Positions 16,937-25,554 of a DNA stretch of 64,000 bases are shown here, piece after piece. The notes beneath the pieces are model-generated. The model did not search any database, was not told the DNA's origin, and worked only from the letters and a program-made list of their open reading frames with translations. Origin of the DNA: an uncultured Bacteroidales bacterium (GTDB taxonomy: Bacteria > Bacteroidota > Bacteroidia > Bacteroidales > G3-4614); assembly GCA_949297125.1 (NCBI GenBank), contig CASFRS010000018.1:60952-124951 (forward strand). The letters are read 5' to 3'. Numbering within the stretch: position 1 is the stretch's first letter; every line of letters starts with the position of its first letter. The translations under genes and the position numbers were made by a program.

Positions 16937-19087
16937 ATGGATGCAATACGCACTTCAATACTTTCGCTCGTCATTTCAATGAGCATCTTTTCCTGCTATG
17001 GACAAGAAGTCATATCGTCATATACCAGAGCCCGCATCGCAGAAGCGGTGAAGGAACTGGCTGTTACGGATTCCCTTGCTGTAAGGTCGGGTAAAACGGG
17101 CGATGATATGCTGAAATGCTATATCCTTGTGGAAAATCAAGAGACTACAGGCGCACTTGCAGACATAGGGATAAATATAAACAGTGTAATAAATGACATC
17201 GTTACCGCCGAAATCCCGACAGGAGCAATAGAAACAATAGCCGCCACACCGGGGGTAAAATGGATTGAGTGCGGAGCGCCTGCTGCGCTGATGCTTGATG
17301 TGGTGCGGGACGAAACAGGCGCAGCCCATGTGCATTCAGGAACGGGGCTTGACATGCCTTATGACGGCAGCGGGGTGGTAATAGGGATAATAGATGCAGG
17401 ATTGCAGTACGACCATATAAATTTTTATGACGAAGAAGGGAATCTGCGCATAAAACGTGTCTGGCAACAGAACGACAACTCCGGAACTCCCCCCGACGGG
17501 TATTCATACGGCAGCGAATACGACACCCAAAGCGAGATAGAAGGGGCGAAATACGACATGCTTACAGAATCGCACGCCACACATGTTGCCGGCATAGCCG
17601 CTGGCGGATACAAAGGGACGGAATATTATGGAATAGCGACCAATGCCGATATCGTATTCGTCTCTTTCGGTAACGAGACAACCTCCATAACCGACGCGGT
17701 GAACTATATATATTCTTATGCCGGCAGCATAGGTAAACCTGCGGTAATAAACCTCAGCCTCACTTCGTTTACCGGAGCACGGGACGGGACGTCGTTTTTC
17801 GACCGCGCAGCCGATTTCCTTCAAGGAAGCGGACGCCTTATGGTGGGTTCGGCGGGGAATTACGGAGCGACCCGAATGCACTTATCGGGCAGTTTCGCTT
17901 CGCCGGAAGATACGGTAAGGAGTTTCATGAACTGCGGATACACATTGTCGAATACCGATTATGTAGAAGCATACGGCGATGCCGGTTCATACCTGACGGT
18001 GAAAGTTTCGGTTTACGACCTTGCAAACGACAAGGTGATAACCGAATCGCCCGGCATAAACACCTTGCGTTATTCCGAATACAGCCTTAAGCCGACAGAA
18101 GGGATAACCGGAGAAATAAACATATATACCGAAACGGAATACTTTTCGTCCCGCCCGCATGTCTTTATAGAAAAGAAAATAAGCGACGCAAACCCTGGAT
18201 ATGCCATTGCCTTGGAATTTTCCGGGGCTTCAGGCAAAAGCGTACATGCGTGGGATTATCTTGAAGGGTTCTCCTCGAACGGCAAATACGGGTGGAGCGA
18301 CGGGGACAACGTTTCTACCGTAGGGGAAATAGGCGGGACCGGCAACAGAATAATTACGGCAGGCTCGTACTGCACGAAGTTGTTCAGTGCCGGAGCGCAA
18401 CTCGGGCACATATCCTCCTCTTCGAGCCGCGGGCCGACACTGGACGGACGGACAAAGCCCGATATTGCGGCTCCCGGGAATATAGTCGTCTCGTCCTACT
18501 CCGATTCGCCCAACATAATAAACAGCAGTTATTACGCCCCTTATCTTGCGGCCGGTGGGACAACTGTCGCCGACGGCAGGAAATACTATTACGGGGCCAT
18601 GTCGGGTACGTCGATGGCTGCGCCTGTCGTAACCGGTGCCCTTGCATTATGGTTGCAGGCCCGTCCGGAACTGACTCCGGAAGAGGCCAAAGAGATTATA
18701 GCAGAGACGTCCCGGAAAGACGAATACACGGGATATACCGACCTTGCTGACAATACATGGGGATACGGCAAGATAGATATCCTGGGCGGGATAAAGTCGT
18801 GCCTCAGATTGAATTCTGCCGAAGGAATCCGTCCCGACAACGCCGGGATGGTAAAGCTCTGTTATTCAAAATATAGCGGCAACCTGCATCTCCTTTTCAC
18901 GGACAACTCGGACAGAACGGTGCTTACCGTCTATGACATATCGGGACGGCCCGTCATGGAGGAACAGTATGGCGGTAGTGCGGCCGGCGATGAACATATC
19001 GTTTCTCTGTCGCCGCTTCCGCATGGCGCATATATTGTCAAATGCCGGACAAAGGCATGGCAACATGTGCTTAAGCTGGCCAAATGA
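16937..19087 (+). CDS. Secreted S8 subtilisin-like peptidase with type IX secretion tail
   Basis: 716 residues. A signal peptide of about 22 residues ends near CYGQ. The prodomain region runs to about 120. The catalytic triad is Asp153 (VIGIIDAG), His213 (SHATHVAG) and Ser559 (GTSMAAP), with a large insert between His and Ser. The C-terminal 75 residues (LTVYDISGRPV ... GAYIVK ... HVLKLAK) form a type A sorting domain of the Por/type IX secretion system, so the enzyme is expected at the cell surface or outside. Other type IX machinery genes are not in the window. Confidence 0.93.
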   Translation: MDAIRTSILSLVISMSIFSCYGQEVISSYTRARIAEAVKELAVTDSLAVRSGKTGDDMLKCYILVENQETTGALADIGININSVINDIVTAEIPTGAIETIAATPGVKWIECGAPAALMLDVVRDETGAAHVHSGTGLDMPYDGSGVVIGIIDAGLQYDHINFYDEEGNLRIKRVWQQNDNSGTPPDGYSYGSEYDTQSEIEGAKYDMLTESHATHVAGIAAGGYKGTEYYGIATNADIVFVSFGNETTSITDAVNYIYSYAGSIGKPAVINLSLTSFTGARDGTSFFDRAADFLQGSGRLMVGSAGNYGATRMHLSGSFASPEDTVRSFMNCGYTLSNTDYVEAYGDAGSYLTVKVSVYDLANDKVITESPGINTLRYSEYSLKPTEGITGEINIYTETEYFSSRPHVFIEKKISDANPGYAIALEFSGASGKSVHAWDYLEGFSSNGKYGWSDGDNVSTVGEIGGTGNRIITAGSYCTKLFSAGAQLGHISSSSSRGPTLDGRTKPDIAAPGNIVVSSYSDSPNIINSSYYAPYLAAGGTTVADGRKYYYGAMSGTSMAAPVVTGALALWLQARPELTPEEAKEIIAETSRKDEYTGYTDLADNTWGYGKIDILGGIKSCLRLNSAEGIRPDNAGMVKLCYSKYSGNLHLLFTDNSDRTVLTVYDISGRPVMEEQYGGSAAGDEHIVSLSPLPHGAYIVKCRTKAWQHVLKLAK

Positions 19088-19174
19088 ATATTTTGATGCA
19101 TAGTGCCGCAAACGGGGAAAAAGAGTAATATCGGCAACGGGAACGCATGAAAAAATGAAAGAAAAAACGCTTTT

Positions 19175-19182
19175 TAAATTTG
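19175..19182 (+). promoter_or_regulatory. Promoter -7 box for the glycosyltransferase
   Basis: TAAATTTG fits TAnnTTTG, 47 bp upstream of the GTG start. No clear -33 element. Confidence 0.5.
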
Positions 19183-19229
19183 CATATAACCTGTATAAAT
19201 AGTAAAATTGTATCATAAAACGTACAACT

Positions 19230-20372
19230 GTGGCAAAGCGTATACATATTATAACATTTCAGGTCCCATATCCGGCAGATTACGGAGGCGTCATAGACGT
19301 ATATTACAAGGCAAAAGCACTTAAAGAGGCCGGTTACGGCGTAGTCCTGCACTGTTTTGCATACAAAGGGAGAGGGTTCAGGGAAGAGTTGCTCACCGTG
19401 GCAGACGAAGTGTATATATATAAACGGAATACCTGCTGGCTGAAAAGGTTGGGCATAATGCCCTATATAGTAAACAGCCGGAAATCGAAAGAACTTCTGG
19501 AGCGTCTGCAAAAAGATGATGCGCCGATTCTGTTTGAAGGGTTGCACACATGCTATTACCTCAGTTCGCCTTTGTTGAAGAACAGGAAAAAGTTCGTCAG
19601 GGCGCACAATGTGGAATCGGATTACTATTATTATCTGTCGGGGACGACCATATCCATAAAGAAAAAAATATTTTTCCTGCTCGAATCATGGAGGCTGAAA
19701 CGGTATGAAAATATCTTGAAATCGGCAGACATAATATTCAGCATTACCGAAAAAGACAGGAAGTATTTTGCGACCCGCTTTCCCGGAACTGAAGTAAAAT
19801 TGCTGCCGTGTTTCCATAACGGGGCCGATGACATAGACCCGACACTGGAAAAAGGGAGCGGGAAGTACCTTCTGTATCATGGGAATCTCAGCGTCGAAGA
19901 AAACATAAATGCGGTATACTACCTTGCAGAGAGGATAATACCGAGGATGCCCACCGTAAAATGGATTATTGCGGGGAACAACCCCCCTCAGGAACTATAT
20001 GATGTTGTAAAAGAACTTCAGAACGTTACGGTAGTTCCCAACCCCTCCGTAAAAAAGATGACAAAACTTATAACGGAGGCCAATGCCAATGTCCTGATAA
20101 CGTTCCAGTCGACAGGAATAAAGCTGAAACTTATAAACGCCCTGTACAAAGGCGGCTTCTGTATTGTAAACGACAAGATGACAGAAAGCACCGGAGTAGG
20201 GGAGTTGTGCCGGATAACACACTCCGATTCCGATTTGGTAAATGCGCTCAACGATGTGTTCGGCAAGAAGTACGGCGAAGAAGAAGAGAAAAAACGGCTG
20301 GCCTTGCTGGACAAATACTACAACAACGATATAAACATCAGGATTCTTACTGAAGCAATCGACAATGCCTGA
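19230..20372 (+). CDS. Glycosyltransferase, GT4-like
   Basis: 380 residues with GTG start. N-terminal Rossmann domain: ITFQVPYPADYGGVIDVYY (sugar-acceptor side glycine loop). The C-terminal donor domain begins at YLLYHGNLSVEENINA and has PNPSVKKMTKLITEA; the usual EGFGL-type donor loop is replaced by STGIKLKLINALYKGG, which retains the conserved Lys-rich helix. Likely adds sugars to a surface glycan. It stands alone with its own promoter and terminator. Confidence 0.85.
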   Translation: MAKRIHIITFQVPYPADYGGVIDVYYKAKALKEAGYGVVLHCFAYKGRGFREELLTVADEVYIYKRNTCWLKRLGIMPYIVNSRKSKELLERLQKDDAPILFEGLHTCYYLSSPLLKNRKKFVRAHNVESDYYYYLSGTTISIKKKIFFLLESWRLKRYENILKSADIIFSITEKDRKYFATRFPGTEVKLLPCFHNGADDIDPTLEKGSGKYLLYHGNLSVEENINAVYYLAERIIPRMPTVKWIIAGNNPPQELYDVVKELQNVTVVPNPSVKKMTKLITEANANVLITFQSTGIKLKLINALYKGGFCIVNDKMTESTGVGELCRITHSDSDLVNALNDVFGKKYGEEEEKKRLALLDKYYNNDINIRILTEAIDNA

Positions 20373-20404
20373 CGCTTTGTCTTGAGCCGCCGCGACAATT
20401 AAAG

Positions 20405-20446
20405 GGCGAAAGCCGCAGAATATATTCTATTACTGCGGCTTTCGCC
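20405..20446. terminator. Bidirectional terminator
   Basis: A perfect 14-bp stem (20405-20418 with 20433-20446) lies between the convergent glycosyltransferase and pepD genes, with T-rich flanks. Confidence 0.85.
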
Positions 20447-20481
20447 ACTTTTATAAACATGGTATCCCCTGTGTCGGGCAA

Positions 20482-21957
20482 TTACCGCTTTTTGGGTATT
20501 CGGGCAAGAATATCGCACATGAAAGCCCAGAATTTTCCTACGGAAGCAATGTCGACCCTTTCATCGGGCGAATGAGGGTTAAACAGGTCAGGACCTATCG
20601 ATATGATATCCACGCCAGGATATACCGTGGAGAATATGCCGCACTCAAGCCCGGCATGCATCACTTTCGTTTCCGGCATATTGCCGAAACGTCTGCAATA
20701 GCACTCTTTAGCAATTTTCAATACGGGTGAAGACTGCGGGAGCATCCAGCCCGGATAGTCGCCGAATATCTCTACCTCTGCACCGGCAAGCGAATAGAGG
20801 CTTCCGAGGACAGATATCCGGTTGTATTTCCTGCTTGCAGAGACAGAACGGACAAGAACCTGCACCGATACATCGCCCTTCTTGCTCTCTATGACGGAAA
20901 GGCACGACGACGTTTCCACAATTCCGTCCATTCCCGGCATCATACGCTCAACCCCGTCGGGAGTAGCCATAACGGCATTTATCAGTTTCTCCTGCAGGGG
21001 CACGGGCATCAGTTTCGCATCCTGAAGTGCGGCAACATCCACCGTGAGGGAAATATTATCGTCAATGCCCGCATATTCGCTGCGGTATAGAGAAGCATAT
21101 TGTCCTGCCTCGGAGATTATGGCTTCGGTATCTTCCGGATATGCCGCAACGAATGCGACAGCCTCCCGGGGTATGGCATTGCGTGCATTGCCCCCGTTTA
21201 CAGAACAGAGCCTTGCTCCATACCCTTCGGAGAGGAATTTTAAAAAGCGGAACATAAGGATATTTGCATTGGCACGTCCGAGATGTATGTCTACACCCGA
21301 ATGCCCGCCGTTAAGACCCTTAATCTCTATTTTAAGAATCTGCATATCCGATGCCGGAGACACCGCCTCGTTTTCATCGAAAGTGAAATGCGCCTTGAAA
21401 TCGATTCCCCCGGCACACCCTACAAAAATCTTGTCCGACTCTTCCGAATCGGTATTTATCATGATCCTGCCACTTAGCATTCCCCTGTCCATATATGTAA
21501 CGCCATACATGCCGGTCTCTTCATCCACGGTAAAGAGCGCTTCCATATCGGGATGCCGGATGTCGGAAGAATCGAGAAGAGCCAGAATGGCCGCCATGCC
21601 TATTCCATTATCCGCACCGAGCGTGGTCCCGTCGGCAGTAACACATCCGTTTTCTATCTTCAGTTTTATTGGATCGGTCCTAAAATCGTGGCAGATTCCG
21701 TTGTTTTTTTGCCCTACCATATCCATGTGGGCCTGCAATATGACGCACGACCTTGATTCCATACCCGGTGTAGCCCTTTTGCGTATTACTATATTGCCGA
21801 TGTTGTCCTTGTCGTATTCAAGATTGCGGGTCTCGGCAAAAGCAATTATATATTCCGTTATCGCGGAAAGGTTGTGCGAGGTATGCGGTATGGCAGATAT
21901 TTCCTCGAAATAGCGCCATAACAGCGACGGCTGCAATGAACCCAATACGTTTCCCAT
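20482..21957 (-). CDS. pepD: Aminoacyl-histidine dipeptidase (M20 family)
   Basis: Cytosolic zinc dipeptidase of the PepD type. Metal ligand His77 and catalytic Asp79 lie in QAHMDMVGQ; bridging Asp116 in GADNGIG; catalytic Glu146-Glu147 in DEETG; the last His near the C-terminus in MHAGLECG. The 491-residue length is usual, with a lid domain containing GLNGGHSGVDIH. It follows the flippase-like gene by 38 bp on the same strand. Confidence 0.95.
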   Translation of the reverse strand: MGNVLGSLQPSLLWRYFEEISAIPHTSHNLSAITEYIIAFAETRNLEYDKDNIGNIVIRKRATPGMESRSCVILQAHMDMVGQKNNGICHDFRTDPIKLKIENGCVTADGTTLGADNGIGMAAILALLDSSDIRHPDMEALFTVDEETGMYGVTYMDRGMLSGRIMINTDSEESDKIFVGCAGGIDFKAHFTFDENEAVSPASDMQILKIEIKGLNGGHSGVDIHLGRANANILMFRFLKFLSEGYGARLCSVNGGNARNAIPREAVAFVAAYPEDTEAIISEAGQYASLYRSEYAGIDDNISLTVDVAALQDAKLMPVPLQEKLINAVMATPDGVERMMPGMDGIVETSSCLSVIESKKGDVSVQVLVRSVSASRKYNRISVLGSLYSLAGAEVEIFGDYPGWMLPQSSPVLKIAKECYCRRFGNMPETKVMHAGLECGIFSTVYPGVDIISIGPDLFNPHSPDERVDIASVGKFWAFMCDILARIPKKR

Positions 21958-21995
21958 ATTATTGCTGTTTTATGATGAAAAGAATTCGATTGTTT

Positions 21996-23003
21996 TTACT
22001 GGGACTGTTTGACGGCAGAAGACTCTTTCCGTTTGGCAAAAGAGATTGAGAAGAATGCATATATGCCGAGCACAATCATTACACCCATCTGTATTCCATG
22101 GGCTACAAGCGCAAACGCCCCGGCTGCATTGGCTTCCACGCCATATAGCGACAACGCCCCTATTATTGTCCAGTGCCACGGGCCCAAGCCTCCCTGAACC
22201 GGCAACCCCATGCTTATGCTGCCCAAAAGGAAACAGGTAAAGGCGCATACAACGCCCAATGAAGCGGTTTGCGGAAAGGCGAAGAAACAAACGTAAAGTT
22301 CAAAGAAATAGAGAAGCCACATCAATACCGTATAGAACAGGAACAGCGAGGTGTTCCGCATTTTGAATATGGATTTTATGCCATGCCACAAGTTGCGGAC
22401 TGCAAGTTTGATTTTGTTTATGTACGTATTGTCGCTTTTTTTATGAAACAGCAGGAACAGAAGGCCTGCTGCCGCAACTATGACGATATACAGCCACGGC
22501 GATGTTACGGTTGAAACCATCGACTCCTTCAGTGCCGGATACTTTGCAAGGAACTCCTTGATAAAGCCCATCTGCATGAAGAAAAGCGCAACGGTAAGAA
22601 GAGCTACCGTAATGGTGTCGGTAAGGCGTTCGGAAATCATGGAGCCTACCACCTTTACAAACGACCCCTTCTGATCATGGGCCACATATCCGCACCGCCA
22701 CACCTCGCCGACCCTCGGCAATAGGAGATTGACGGCATACATGCCGAATATGGCATTTGCAAGTACCCGCATGGAAGGACGCATGTCCAGTACCTGCAAC
22801 TGTATTTTCCACCTGGCAGCTCTCACTATATGGCTCAAAACCCCGAATACGGCTGAAAAAAGAATCCACCTGTAATCTATATCCGATTGCAGTATTTTTC
22901 CTATCTCATGCAGATCCATTTTGCTGTACATGTACCATAGCAAGCCTACGCCGCACAATAACGGGATAAAAATTTTAAGTATATTGATAAGTGTCCGTTT
23001 CAA
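21996..23003 (-). CDS. Lysylphosphatidylglycerol synthase TM region / UPF0104-type membrane protein
   Basis: 335 residues with about eight hydrophobic helices. Family signs are HIVRAARWK near the N-terminus, NLLLPRVGEVWRCG, and PVQGGLGPWHWTI. It lacks the LPG-synthase catalytic domain, so a lipid flippase-like or unknown transport role is inferred. First gene of the minus operon with pepD. Confidence 0.88.
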   Translation of the reverse strand: MKRTLINILKIFIPLLCGVGLLWYMYSKMDLHEIGKILQSDIDYRWILFSAVFGVLSHIVRAARWKIQLQVLDMRPSMRVLANAIFGMYAVNLLLPRVGEVWRCGYVAHDQKGSFVKVVGSMISERLTDTITVALLTVALFFMQMGFIKEFLAKYPALKESMVSTVTSPWLYIVIVAAAGLLFLLFHKKSDNTYINKIKLAVRNLWHGIKSIFKMRNTSLFLFYTVLMWLLYFFELYVCFFAFPQTASLGVVCAFTCFLLGSISMGLPVQGGLGPWHWTIIGALSLYGVEANAAGAFALVAHGIQMGVMIVLGIYAFFSISFAKRKESSAVKQSQ

Positions 23004-23022
23004 TTTTTATAGAATAAAATTA

Positions 23023-23030
23023 TATCTTTG
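23023..23030 (+). promoter_or_regulatory. Candidate -7 box upstream of rsmA
   Basis: TATCTTTG on the plus strand, which would give a leader of about 180 nt before rsmA. It faces the minus-strand box at 23050-23057. Confidence 0.45.
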
Positions 23031-23049
23031 CGAGACCTGAAACCCTGTG

Positions 23050-23057
23050 CAAAGATA
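23050..23057 (-). promoter_or_regulatory. Promoter -7 box of the flippase-like gene
   Basis: The minus strand reads TATCTTTG 47 bp upstream of the start codon. It is part of an imperfect mirrored element extending to about 23130. Confidence 0.55.
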
Positions 23058-23218
23058 GTGCAAACGAGGGCAGAAGCAAATGAAAACGAAGTTTTAATTT
23101 GATTATGCCGAGTGCAGCCTGTCTTCGGCGTCAGCCAAAGATAGCGGGGAGGCTTGTCGTCTTCAAACCAGGCCCTCTCCATTATACCGTAAGTGGAACA
23201 GAGGAGAAAGAGACAGCG

Positions 23219-24001
23219 ATGAAACGATACGTAAAACCGAAAAAGAGTCTGGGACAGCACTTCCTTACTGATATGGAAATTGCCAGAAAGATAGCGGATA
23301 CGTTGTCGCTGTACAAAAACGTTCCGGTAATAGAGGTCGGGCCAGGCACGGGCGTGCTGACCCGTTTCCTGATTGAAGGCGGATACCGTCTCAAGGTCAT
23401 TGAACTCGACAGGGAATCGGTAGAATATCTGAATGATAATTTCCCGCAACTGCGCGGGAACATAATAGAGGGAGATTTCCTTAAAACGGATCTGGCAAAG
23501 CTGTTCGGTCCGGAATTTTGCGTAATAGGCAATTATCCCTACAACATATCGAGCCAGATATTTTTCAAGGTACTCGAATACAAGGACATGATTCCGTGCT
23601 GCAGCGGGATGATACAGAAAGAGGTGGCCGAACGGCTGGCCGCTGCGCCAGGCAGCAAGACATACGGAATATTGTCGGTCCTCATTCAGGCATGGTATGA
23701 TGTGGAATATCTGTTTACCGTATCGGAAAAGGTCTTCAACCCGCCCCCGAAAGTCAAATCGGCCGTCATAAGAATGACGCGCAACGGAAAAACCGAGTTG
23801 GGCTGCAATGAAACGCTCTTCAAAAGAGTTGTAAAAACAGCTTTCAACCAACGGCGCAAAACAATGCGCAACTCGCTAAAAGGCATTCTCGTACCGGGAG
23901 CAGCGATACTTTCGGACAAGATAATGGATTTGCGACCTGAGCAACTATCCGTAGAACAATTTGTAAAACTTGCCGCAGACATCGAGGAGTATGTCTCGTA
24001 G
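23219..24001 (+). CDS. rsmA: 16S rRNA dimethyladenosine transferase RsmA
   Basis: Dimethylates two adjacent adenosines near the 16S 3' end. From the chosen start (GAGGAGAAAG upstream) the protein begins MKRYVKPKKSLGQHF, the standard N-terminus. SAM motif EVGPGTGVLT is at 39-48, catalytic motif NYPYN at 105-109; 260 aa is normal. The open frame extends upstream to 23099 without similarity. Confidence 0.96.
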   Translation: MKRYVKPKKSLGQHFLTDMEIARKIADTLSLYKNVPVIEVGPGTGVLTRFLIEGGYRLKVIELDRESVEYLNDNFPQLRGNIIEGDFLKTDLAKLFGPEFCVIGNYPYNISSQIFFKVLEYKDMIPCCSGMIQKEVAERLAAAPGSKTYGILSVLIQAWYDVEYLFTVSEKVFNPPPKVKSAVIRMTRNGKTELGCNETLFKRVVKTAFNQRRKTMRNSLKGILVPGAAILSDKIMDLRPEQLSVEQFVKLAADIEEYVS

Positions 24002-24022
24002 ACACAAACAGAGGAGAATACG

Positions 24023-25369
24023 ATGATTCAATTTTCAGACGAATACATTGCGGAATTTAAGGACATCATCGAGAGGAATGATGCCGAAAAGGCCAAAGAG
24101 CTCTTGAAAGATCTGCACCCGGCCGATATAGCCGAGTTGTACCAGGCCTTGAACCTTGATGAAGCCGAATTCCTGTACCGCCTTCTCGACAGCGAAACGG
24201 CGGCGGATGTCCTTGTGGAGTTGGATGAAGACGACCGGCAGAAACTGTTGAAGCGGATTCCCAACGAGATGATAGCCAAGCAATTCGTCGAGCAGCTCGA
24301 AACCGACGATGCCGTAGATATCATCCGGCAAATGGACGAGGAAGACCAGGAAGAGATTCTGGCACATATCGACGATGCCGAACAGGCCGGCGATATAGTC
24401 GACCTTCTGAAATACGACGAAGGGACGGCCGGAGGTCTGATGGGTACTGAAATGGTTGTGGTGAATGAAAACTGCAGCATGCCCGAGTGTCTCAAGGAGA
24501 TGCGCCGCCAGGCCGAGGAAATGGACGAAATATACTACGTGTATGTAGTTGACAACGACAACAAGCTGAAAGGTGTATTCCCGTTGAAAAAGATGATAAC
24601 CAACCCTTCGGTGGCCAAGATAAAACATGTCATGAAGCGCGACCCGCTGTCGCTGCATACCGATACTCCGATAGAAGAGGTAGCGCAGGCATTTGAGAAA
24701 TACAATCTTGTGGCAATGCCTGTGGTCGACAGCATAGGGCGTCTGGTGGGACGGATCACCGTAGACGACATAATGGATGAAGTCAGGGAACAATCGGAAC
24801 GCGACTATCAGCTGGCTTCGGGTATATCGCAGGACGTTGAAACCGACGACAACATAATGGCCCAGACAGGGGCCCGCCTGCCATGGCTTATAATAGGCAT
24901 ATTTGGCGGCCTCACCAATTCGGTGATACTCGGCAACTTCGAGGAAGGGTTCATAACCAATCCGGCCATGGCCCTGTTCATCCCCCTTATAGGCGGAACG
25001 GGAGGAAACGTGGGGACACAATCCTCCGCAATCGTCGTTCAGGGTCTGGCCAACGGCTCGTTGGATATAAAAAGGGCCGGGAAACAGATTTTGAAAGAAC
25101 TCGGGGTTTCGTTAATCAATGCCTGTATAATTGCTTTGGTAGTCTTCGGGTTCAACATATTCAAGGGAACGCCTCCCGATATAACGGTAGCCGTATCGCT
25201 GGCGCTCTTTTCCATGGTGATATTCGCGTCCCTGTTCGGGACCTTGGTGCCGATAACCCTTGAAAAGATGAAAGTAGACCCGGCCATAGCCACGGGGCCT
25301 TTTATAGCGATTACAAACGACATAGTAGGCATGATAATCTACATGTCGTTCTGCATGCTGCTGATATAA
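24023..25369 (+). CDS. mgtE: Magnesium transporter MgtE
   Basis: Mg2+ channel/transporter. The acidic N domain (LKDLHPADIAEL near 27-38) and two CBS domains (about 130-255) sense cytosolic Mg2+; the membrane domain from about 285 has GTGGNVGTQSSAIVVQG, the pore signature, and ends in five helices. 448 aa is full length. 21 bp after rsmA, so probably cotranscribed. Confidence 0.96.
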   Translation: MIQFSDEYIAEFKDIIERNDAEKAKELLKDLHPADIAELYQALNLDEAEFLYRLLDSETAADVLVELDEDDRQKLLKRIPNEMIAKQFVEQLETDDAVDIIRQMDEEDQEEILAHIDDAEQAGDIVDLLKYDEGTAGGLMGTEMVVVNENCSMPECLKEMRRQAEEMDEIYYVYVVDNDNKLKGVFPLKKMITNPSVAKIKHVMKRDPLSLHTDTPIEEVAQAFEKYNLVAMPVVDSIGRLVGRITVDDIMDEVREQSERDYQLASGISQDVETDDNIMAQTGARLPWLIIGIFGGLTNSVILGNFEEGFITNPAMALFIPLIGGTGGNVGTQSSAIVVQGLANGSLDIKRAGKQILKELGVSLINACIIALVVFGFNIFKGTPPDITVAVSLALFSMVIFASLFGTLVPITLEKMKVDPAIATGPFIAITNDIVGMIIYMSFCMLLI

Positions 25370-25445
25370 CGCCGCCGCAGCCGTGTCGCAGGAATGCGGA
25401 AAGAATTTCAGGCAGATTGCCTGTCTGAAAATGCAAAACACACAA

Positions 25446-25505
25446 AGAGAACCATACCTTTACTCTGGCTACACAGAGGTCGTGGTATGGCTCTCTTGTT
25501 TTATG
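25446..25505. terminator. Bidirectional terminator between mgtE and the ABC-F gene
   Basis: 13-bp arms with one mismatch (25446-25458 and 25484-25496), followed by TTGTTTT on the plus strand. Confidence 0.75.
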
Positions 25506-25554
25506 CCCGCTACATTATATGCGGCGGCGGTAAAACACGGCTTCGTATAAAGCG

